DNA of 11,311 bases, from positions 1,291,444 to 1,302,754 of the forward strand of contig MU646325.1 in the NCBI GenBank assembly GCA_026770585.1, given 5' to 3'. Below the pieces are notes generated by a model that worked only from the letters and a program-made list of their open reading frames with translations, ran no database searches and had not been told where the DNA came from. Shown in pieces: positions 1 through 8,700 of this stretch. Source of the DNA: Baffinella frigidus (Eukaryota; Cryptophyceae; Cryptomonadales; Baffinellaceae). Both the position numbers and the translations under genes were made by a program. Every line of letters begins with the position of its first letter. Position 1 is the first letter of the stretch.

Positions 1-2
1 CC

Positions 3-57
<55 letters not shown>

Positions 58-58
58 C

Positions 59-110
<52 letters not shown>
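1..110 (+). repeat. CCCTCAA heptamer array at the end of an upstream intron
   Basis: About fifteen near-perfect copies of CCCTCAA, one base away from the C-strand telomere unit CCCTAAA, with a single imperfect unit near 50-60. It ends just before the exon 1 acceptor ctgcag and so is the 3' part of an intron that starts outside the window. Confidence 0.9.
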
Positions 111-116
111 CTGCAG

Positions 117-181
117 ATTCTTGACAAGACACAGAAGCAGCTGGAGGCGTACCTCGAATTCAAGTGCATGGCGTTCCCGCG
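117..181 (+). CDS. exon 1: dynein linker segment [22 protein letters not shown]
   Basis: Residues 1-22 of the joined model, ending in the linker motif around AFPR that precedes the conserved [13 protein letters not shown] block. The acceptor is ctgcag after a CCCTCAA array; the donor is cg|gtaacc, phase 2. The arginine codon CG|G is completed by exon 2. This is the first exon visible, not the first of the gene. Confidence 0.88.
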
Positions 182-2217
182 GTAACCCCTAACCCCTAAA
201 CCCAACATTCAAAACTCCTAAACCCTGAGCCACACCTCACCACAAATTTATCCGGCTAGCTATTCAAATTAAATGCCCGGGGACTGGCCATTACGGCTAA
301 ATTGAGTGGAAATTCCTGTATTTTCCCAACCAATTTCCAAGAAACGTAGCCGTAATGTCCCGACCCCTAAACCCAGGTATTAAGATCCCCAAACCCCAAA
401 CCCCAAACCCCCAACATTCCAAACTCCAACCCCCAAACCCCAACCCCGAAACCAGGTTCTATTTCCTTTCAAACGACGAGCTCCTCGAGATCCTCGCGCA
501 GACGCGCAACGTTCAGGTTCGAACCCCTAAACCTTAAACCCTACACCCTACACCCTACACCCTACACCCTACACCCTACACCCTACACCCTACACCCTAC
601 ACCCTAAACCCCAAACTTCAAACCCCAAACCTTAAATACCAAACCCTGAACCCTGCACCCAAGACCCTGAACCCTGAACCCTCAACCCTCAACCCTGAAC
701 CCTGAACCTTCAACCCCAAACTATTCTATTTCCTTTCAAACGACGAGCTCCTCGAGATCCTCGCGCAGACGCGCAACGTCCAGGTTCGACACCCTAAACC
801 CTGCACCCTAAACCCTACACCCTAAAACCTAGACCCTAAACTTTAAACCCCGAACCCCGAACCCCAAACCCAAACCTACACCCGTGAGTAGGGTTTCCCA
901 CGCCCTGTTCTTTCGCAGGCTTTGCACTGGAGTTTCTAAACCCTAAACCCTAGCCAGCAAACCTTGATCCTTCAAACATAAACTCCAACCCCTACACCCT
1001 CAACCCTAAAACCTAAACCCAAACCCATGTGCAGGGTCCCCTCAGCCCTTTTCCTTTTGCAGGCTGTTACACCCGAAACCCGAAACCCTAAACCCTAAAC
1101 CCTAAACCCTATACCCTCAACCCCAAACCCTGCACCCTGAACCCTAAACCCCACTACCCGAAACCCTAACAGGCAGTGCAGCCGCACATCAGCAAGTGCT
1201 TCGACGCTATCAAGAACATCGACTTCGGCGGACAGCACAAGCAGTCTCCCGTCAAGGTCGGACTTGGGTTTTTGGTTTAGCGTTTTGGGTTAGGATTTGG
1301 GGTTTCTGGTTTCGGGTTTGGCACACGCAGTCTCCCATCGAGGCATATCAACCCTAAACCCTTAAGCCCTGAACCCTAAACCCTTGACCCGAAACCCTTT
1401 ACCCTTTACCCTAAACCCTAAACCCTAAGCCCGAACCCCAACCCCTCAACCCTCAGCTCTCAATCCTCAGCCCTCAACCCTCAACCCTGAAACCAAAACC
1501 CTACGCCAGGTGTTCGACTCAAACTCCGTCGACATTTACGGCCTCATCTCCCCTGAGAATGAATCCACCACGCTATCCCATCCAGATTTTTCTAGAACGT
1601 TCTAGGACGTTCCAGAACGTTGTAGAACCCCATCCACGGTTAATGGGGGCACACGGACCTCGTGACCACCTCGTGACACCTCGTGACACGCCAGGTTTTT
1701 GACGAAAACTCCGTCGACATTTAAGGCCTCATCTCCCCGGAGAACGAATACATCACGCTAGCCGCGGTTAACGGATAGCGTTGCTGACGCTATCCGCGGT
1801 TAATGAGGGCACACGAACCCTATCCGTCGGTTAATGGGGGCACACGAACCTCGTGACCACCTTGTGACTAAACCCTGAACTCTACGCCAGATTTTCGACG
1901 AAAACTCCGTGGACATTTACGGCCTCATCTCTCCGGAGAACGAATACATCACGATGGGCAAGCACCTCAAGGCCCGCGGAGAGGTAACCAAACCCTGAAG
2001 AGTTTAACCCTAAACCCTAAACCCTTAACCCTAAACCCTAAACCCTTCAACCACCCCCCCAAAACCCCTGCCCCCCACCCCTAACCCCTCACCACAAAAG
2101 TCAAACCCCGCAACCTGAACCAAACATGTAACCCGAAATACTCAACTCTGAACCACTTCAACCGTCTGTGACCACACGCCCCTCAACGCCAAACCCGAAA
2201 CCAGTCAACCCCAAACC

Positions 2218-2249
<32 letters not shown>

Positions 2250-5200
2250 ACCCCAAACCTCAAACTCCAAACCCCAAACCCCAAACCCCACCAAACCCGA
2301 ACAACTTAACCCCAAACTAGAACCCCAAACCCCAAACCCTAAACCCTACACCCCCCACACAGGTTGAGAACTGGCTGATGGCGCTCGAACGGCGCATGGT
2401 CGAGTCACTCCGGTCCCTCTCCCCAACCCCAAACCCTATCCCCAAACACTAACCCCTAACCCCAGACCCTACACCCCAAACCCCAACTTCTAAACCCTGA
2501 ACACTGAACCCTAAATCATAAACCCGAAAACCCCAAACCCTCAACTCCCAAACCCTAAATCCTCAACTCCCAAACCCCAAACCCTAATCCCCACACCCTA
2601 AACCCTAAACCCTCCACCCTCAACCCCACACCCTAAACCTTAAACCCTCAACCAGGGCCCTCTCGAAGGAATCGTTGGTCGACTACCAGAACCGCGTGCG
2701 GCACGAATGGGTCAACTCCCACACCCTAATCCCTAAACCCTAATCCCCAAATCCCCAACCCTAGACCCTAAACCCCCAAACCCTAAACCTTACATCGCGT
2801 GAGGCACGTGTGGGTGAACCCCCACACCTCAATCTCCAAACCCCCAAACTCTCAACCGTAAACCCCCAAACTCTAAACCCTGACCCCCCCAACGCTAAAC
2901 CCTGAACCCTAAACCTGCAACCCCGAAACCCTGGGATCAAGTGTTAGGATGTATGGTTTTGCTTTGAGGGTCATATATGGTTTTTTGTGAGGGTCCTCCG
3001 CTAAATCCCAACCTACAAAACTCCTGAATACCAACCCGTAAACCCAAACCCTGAAACCCTAAACCCTGAACCCCAAACCCTGAACCCTGAACCCTGAACC
3101 CTAAGCCCTAAACCCTGAAACCCTAGCCCTAAACCCTAAACACCGAACCCCTTAACCCTAAACCCTCAACCCCAAACACTCATTCAGGTGCTGGACCACG
3201 CGGGGCAGATCATCATTCTCACGAGCCAGATCGAGTGGTGCAAGGGGGTGGAGAGTGCGTTCGACGGCCAGTTGGTCACGTCCCCTAAACCCGAAAATCG
3301 AAACCCTCACCCCTCACCCCAAACCCCAAACCCCAAACCCCAAACCCTACACCCCACACCGTGTGTAGGATGTAGGGTGTAGGGTTTTGGGTTTAGGGTC
3401 AGGTAGGCACGCTCTGAGACACCCACGGGTGTTACCCGTAAACCCAAACCCCAAACCCTAAACCAGTCGAAACCCTCAACCTCAAACACTAAACACCAAA
3501 CCCCTAAACTCTGAAATTCAATCGCTGGAACCCAACCCCTAAACCCTACACCGAACACAGGTGCCCGGCAACCCGGTCGAGGGAGTCAAGAAGTGGTACG
3601 ACCAGACGGTCGCGTTCCTCGCTCACTTTGTCGCGCTCGTCCGCGGCGAGCTCACCAAGTAACCCCCCCCCCCTGGAATTGGAGCCGTTTGTTTGTTTTG
3701 TACTGGGAATTGGAGCGTTTCCTTCATATTTGACCGGGAATTGGAGCTTTCCCTTCATGTTTGACCGGGAATTGGAGCTGTTCCTTCATATTTGACCGGG
3801 AATCGGAGCTTCCCCTTCATATCTGACCGGGAATTGGAGCCGTTTGTCGAAAGGTACGACCAGACAGTCGCATACCTCGCTCACTTGTTCGCCCTCGTCC
3901 GTGGCAAGCTCACCAGGTGAATAACGTAGGGCTAGGGTTGAGGGTTTGGTAACTTCCATGCAACTAACCCCCCCCCTGGAATTGGAGCCGTTTATTTATT
4001 TTGTACCGGGAATTGGAGCTGTTCCTTCAAATTGGACCGGGAATTGGAGCCCTTGGTCGGACACTTTGTCGCCCTCGTCCGCGGCGAGCTCCCCAGGTTA
4101 ACCCCCCCCCTGGAATTGGAGCCGTTCATTTGTTTGTACTGGGAATTGGAGCTTTTCCTTCATATTGGACTGGGAACTGGAGCCCAAAACCGACTATTCT
4201 TAAGTTGACATGCTGGGTTTCCGGTACAAAACCGTCAACTTTGGAGCAGGAAAGAACCTGGGCTCAACAACTTAACCCCACACCAGGCTGCAGCGCAGAG
4301 CGATGGTGGCGCTGATCACGACAAAGTGTACCGAGAATTGGAGCCGTTGGTTAATTTGTACTGGGAATTGGAGCCTTTCCTTCAAATTTGACCGGGAAAC
4401 CTGCAGCCTGGTGTGGCGCGCTCATCACGTTAACCGACTATTCTTAAGTTGACATGCTGGGTTTCCGGTACAAATCCGTCAACTTAAACCCAAAATCAGG
4501 CTGCAGCGTGGCGCGATGGTGGCGCTGATCACGATCGACGTGCACAACCGCGACATCATCGAGTACCTCATCGAGGACGCGACCGACAACAAGTTCGACT
4601 TCAACTGGCAGATGCGCATCCGGTGCGACTGGGTGTAGGGTGTAGGATGTAGAATGTAGGGTGTAGGGTTCAGGTTTCTAAACCGGTATGGGTGTGGGGT
4701 TTAGGGTTTAGGGTTTAGAACCCTGAACCCTGCACCCTACACCCTACACCCTCAGCCCAAAATCCTGCACCCTAAACCCCAACCGCCAAACCCCAATCCC
4801 CAAACCTCAACCCCAAACCCCCAATCCCAAATCCCAAACTACAAGCCCCAAACCCTAAACCCTAAACCCTAAACCCTAAACGCAGGTACTACTGGGATGA
4901 CTCCCTCTTTGCGCCGGTCGGGGACTGCAAGATCCAACAGGTTGACCCTAAACACTAAACCCTAAACACTAAACTCTGAACCCGAAACCCTAAATCCTAA
5001 ACCCTAAACCCTAAATCCTAAACCCTAAACCCTAAATTATCAACCCCAAATTCTCAACTCTAAACCCCAAACCCTCAACCCTCAACCATAAACTTTAAAC
5101 CCTAATAGGAAACCGTGAACCTTAAACCCAACAATGTGAACCCTCAACACAACGTGCCCCTCCCTACTTTTTCTAAACCCCAAACCCGAAACGCAAAAGG

Positions 5201-5696
5201 TGACGGCAGAGTTTGTGTTCGCGCACGAGTACCTCGGGGCGTCCTTCCGGCTCGTCATCACGCCCCTCTCCGATCGCTGCTACATGACCCTCACGGGTTG
5301 ACACCCTCAACACCAAAACCCTAAACCCTAAACCCTAAACCCTAGACCCCGAACCCTAAACCCTCAACCCTAAACCCTCAACCCTGAACCCTAATTCCTA
5401 AAGCCTAATACCCGGCCGGGCCGCCGGGAAGAGACCTTATCGCACTTACCTTGAATCTTCGCTCCCATACGGAATTAGAGCCATCCCTTCAAAAATGACT
5501 CTTAGAGCTCCTACACCGTACGGCGGTCGCCCTAATCCCCAAACCGACTTAGGTGCGCTCGAGCTGCAGCTGGGCGGGGCCCCGGCTGGGCCTGCGGGGA
5601 CCGGGAAGACGGAGACCACCAAGGATTTGGTACACCCTACACCCTGAACCCTGAACCCTAAACCCTCAACCCTCAACCCTAAACCCCAACTGAACC

Positions 5697-5728
<32 letters not shown>

Positions 5729-8700
5729 ATCCTTAACCCCAAACCCTAAACCCCCAATGCTCAACCCTAAACCCTAAACCCTAACACAGGCGAAGGCGCT
5801 CGGGAACTGCTGCGTCGTGTTCAACTGCGGTCCGCCTCTCCCCCTAAACCCTAAACCCTAAACCCTAAACACTAAACCCTAAACCCTAAACCCTAAACAC
5901 TAAACCCTAAACCCTAAACCCCAAACCCTAAACCATAAACCCTAAACTCTAGCCCTAAACCTTGAACCTTAAACCCTGAACCCTGAACCCCAAACCCCAA
6001 ACCCTAACCCCTGAAAACCGCAATCCCCTTAACCCGACACCCCTAAGCCCGGCACCCCAAAGCGTGCACCGTAAACCGAAAAGGTAAAACCTCAAACGTG
6101 AACACTCAACCCTGTACCCCAGCCCCTACACCCTAAATCCTACACCCTAAACCGTCAAGGTAAAGCGTAAAACGTAAATCCTAAGACCTGAACCCTAAAC
6201 CATAAACACTGAACCCTAAACCCCTTACCCAGGAGACAACCTGGACTACAAGTTCATGGGGAAGTTCTTGAAGGGTCTCGCGCAGTGCGGCGCGTGGTAA
6301 ACCCTAAACCCTAAACCCTAAACCCTAAACCCTAAACCCTAAACCCTAAACCCTGAAACCTAAACCCTAAACCCTAAACCCTAAACCCCAAACCCTAAAC
6401 CCCAAACCCCATACCCAAAACCCCAAACCCCAATCCCCTCAACCCTAAACTCAACCCTGAAACCCGAAAGTTCTTGAAGGGGCTCGCGCAGTGAGGCGCG
6501 TGGTAAAACCTTAAACCCCAAGCCCAACACCCCACACCCCAAACCCTATACCCTACACCCTAAACCCTGAACCCCCACACCCCAAACCCTAAACCCCACA
6601 CCCTTTACCCTATATCCTACACCCTAAACCCCAATTCCCAAACCCCAAACACTATACTCTCAACCCTAAACCCTAAACCCCAATTCCCAAACCTTAAAGC
6701 CCAAACCCTAAAGCCTAAACCCATCAAACCCCAAACCCTCAACCTGCCTTCACCCTAAACCAGGGCTTGCTTCGACGAGTTCAACCGCATCAACGTTGAG
6801 GTATACCCCTAACCCCCATAACCCATAATCCATCACTCATAATCCATCACCTATAACTCCTAACCCCGAACCCCCAACCCTTAACCCACAACCCCTGAAC
6901 CCTGACCCCCAAACCCCAACCGCTAAACCCCAACCCCCAACCCCTAACCCGTGGAGGTATACCCCTAACCCTCAACCCATAACCCATAATCCACCTCCAA
7001 ACCCCTAACCCTCAAACCCCTAAATCCCCAACCCTGAGTACCCCACACCCTGAACTCTAAAAACCAACCACAGGTGCTGTCTGTCGTCGCGCAGCAGATC
7101 ATCACGATCCAGATCGCGCTCCGCGGGCGGGTCAACCCTAAACCCTAAACCCCAACCCCTGAACCCTGAACCCTGAACCCTACACCCTAAACTCCGGACC
7201 CTAACCCCTGAACCCTTCACCCTACACCCTAAACCCTGACCTCTAACTTTAACACTACACCCTAGACACTGACCTCTGACGTAAACCCTACCGTTAAACC
7301 TCACACTCTCAAAACCTGAAACAGGTGTCCGAGTTCGAGTTCGAGGGGCAGCTCATCAAGCTCATCCCGACCTTCGGGGTCTTCATCACCATGAACCCTG
7401 GATACGCCGGTTTCACCCCACACCATACACCCTACACCCTACGCCCTACACACTTCACCCTACACCCTACATCCCACACCCTAAAACCTAAACCCCAAAC
7501 CCCAAACCCTCAACCCCAAACCCCAGCCCCCAAACTCCAACACCCCAAACCCCAAATCCCAGTCGGGGCAGTGTCACACAGATTCAGAGTGGGGTTTTAC
7601 CTACGCATTGCCCTAAACCTCAAACCCAACAAAACGAACGCTGAACGCTACCCCCCCCCACTTGGCAGGGCGCACGGAGCTGCCCGACAACCTCAAGGCC
7701 CTGTTCCGGCCAATGTCGATGATGGTTCCCGACTATTCGCTCATCGCCGAGATTTCCCTGTTCGCTGAGGTATTCCCAAACCCCTAACCCTAAACCCTAA
7801 ACTATAATATAAACCCTAAACCCTAGACCCTAAACCCTAAACCCTAAACCCTAAACCCTAAACCCTAAACCCAAAACCCCAAACCCCAAACCCTAAGCCT
7901 TAAACCCCAAACCCCACCTCCTAAGCCCCAAACCCCAACACCTCAACCCCAAACGCTAAACCTCCCGCAGGGGTTCGAGACTGCGAAGCCTCTTTCGAAG
8001 AAGATGACCAAGTTGTACAAGCTCGCTTCAGAGCAGGTCCCATTCGCTCCAAAGTTGACGTATTCGTACCACGGGCCCAATTTATCAACTTTAGAATAGC
8101 CTCCCAGAAGAAGAGGACCAAGCTGTACAAGCTCGCTTCAGAGCAGGTTTCGCCGCAGCCTCCTAAATCCCAACCCCTAAACCCAAAACCCAAAACGCGA
8201 CACCCGAAACAAACTAGACGCTCTAAACCCCACCCCCCGAACCTCAAACTCACCCGAAACCTGAAACCATAAACTAGACGCTCCAAACCCTAAACCCTCA
8301 ACCTCAAACCCAGGTGTCGCCGCAGCCGCACTACGATTTCGGGATGCGGGCGATCAAGTCCGTCCTCGTCATGGCAGGTCCCTAATCAAACCCTAATCCC
8401 TAATCTTCCATCCCTAAATCCTTCACCCTAAACCCCAAACTCTGATCCCTAAACGCTAAACCCTAAACCCTAAACCTTAAACCCTACCTAAACCCTTAAC
8501 TCTAAACTTTCAACCCTAAACCCTAAACCCTAAACCCTGAACCCTAAACCCTAAACCCTTAACCCTAAACCCTTGACTCTTAACTCTCAACCCTAATCCC
8601 TAAACACCAAACCCTAAACCCCAAACCCTAAACCCTAAACCTTAAACCCTGAACTCTGAACTCCACACCCTAAACCCTAAACCCTAAACCCTACACCCTG

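Larger units (their letters stand above)
517..1172 (+). repeat. intron 2: telomere-variant repeats with an exon 2 copy and decoy acceptors
   Basis: The intron holds a uniform CCCTACA array (about 541-606), CCCTGAA and CCCTCAA runs, the exon 2 copy at 724-783, then two related stretches at about 884-935 and 1024-1066. Those two share a layout of gtg..agggt, pyrimidines and ttcgcag|gct or tttgcag|gct, so they look like duplicated acceptor regions followed by a few exon-like bases. Confidence 0.75.
1501..1983 (+). repeat. tandem triplication of exon 4 and flank (period about 185-195 bp)
   Basis: Three units start at ctacgccag 1501, acacgccag 1686 and ctacgccag 1882. Shared inter-exon parts include cgcggttaatgagggcacac (1795-1814) and the acctcgtgac motifs. 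Only the third exon copy appears functional. This is the largest stretch of intron 3 without telomere-type repeat. Confidence 0.85.
3659..4499 (+). repeat. intron 8: composite of exon echoes, poly-C, minisatellite and 40-bp elements
   Basis: This 841-bp intron has little telomere repeat. It is built from units of the type exon 8 tail, donor gtnaac, run of C, GGAATTGGAGC minisatellite. They are followed by pieces of the exon 9 start and two copies of the AAGTTGAC element. It is the most rearranged intron of the window. Confidence 0.85.
5297..5552 (+). repeat. intron 11: telomere repeat followed by echoes of the P-loop and minisatellite
   Basis: CCCTAAA and CCCTCAA units fill 5300-5408. Then come a truncated P-loop echo (5411-5436), one diverged GGAATTGGAGC unit (5471-5499) and an unassigned stretch (5500-5552). 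Confidence 0.75.
8037..8313 (+). repeat. intron 19: 40-bp element, joined exon 19/20 echo, telomere-type repeat
   Basis: The first 120 bases hold no telomere repeat: a 40-bp element in reverse orientation (8051-8092) abuts the exon echo (8099-8160). The rest is CCCGAAA-type repeat with a duplicated aaactagacgct motif (8210-8222 and 8270-8282). Confidence 0.85.

Noticed and set aside
1-110. A true chromosome end at the left edge
   Set aside because: The array is CCCTCAA, not uniform CCCTAAA, and leads directly to a splice acceptor and a mid-gene exon; it is an intron end.
541-606. CRISPR-like repeat array
   Set aside because: The heptamers are contiguous without spacers and lie in a eukaryotic intron.
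724-783. Second exon 2 copy as the working exon
   Set aside because: No AG directly precedes it, whereas the first copy has accag; both code for the same residues, so the choice does not alter the protein.
3659-3661. TAA after LTK as the end of the gene
   Set aside because: The G and TAA belong to donor gtaacc; the linker sequence continues in frame in exon 9.
4001-4315. Plus-strand frame of 104 codons in intron 8
   Set aside because: It translates the GGAATTGGAGC minisatellite (repeated GIGA/NWSP words) and has no protein family features.
5446-5676. Minus-strand frame of 76 codons over exon 12
   Set aside because: It is the antisense of the P-loop exon and neighbouring repeat, with no recognisable domain.
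7325-7768. One continuous plus-strand frame of 147 codons covering exons 17 and 18
   Set aside because: It runs through intron 17 as Pro/His-rich repeat and reads exon 18 in the wrong frame. The dynein motif continues only when 7410-7668 is spliced out.
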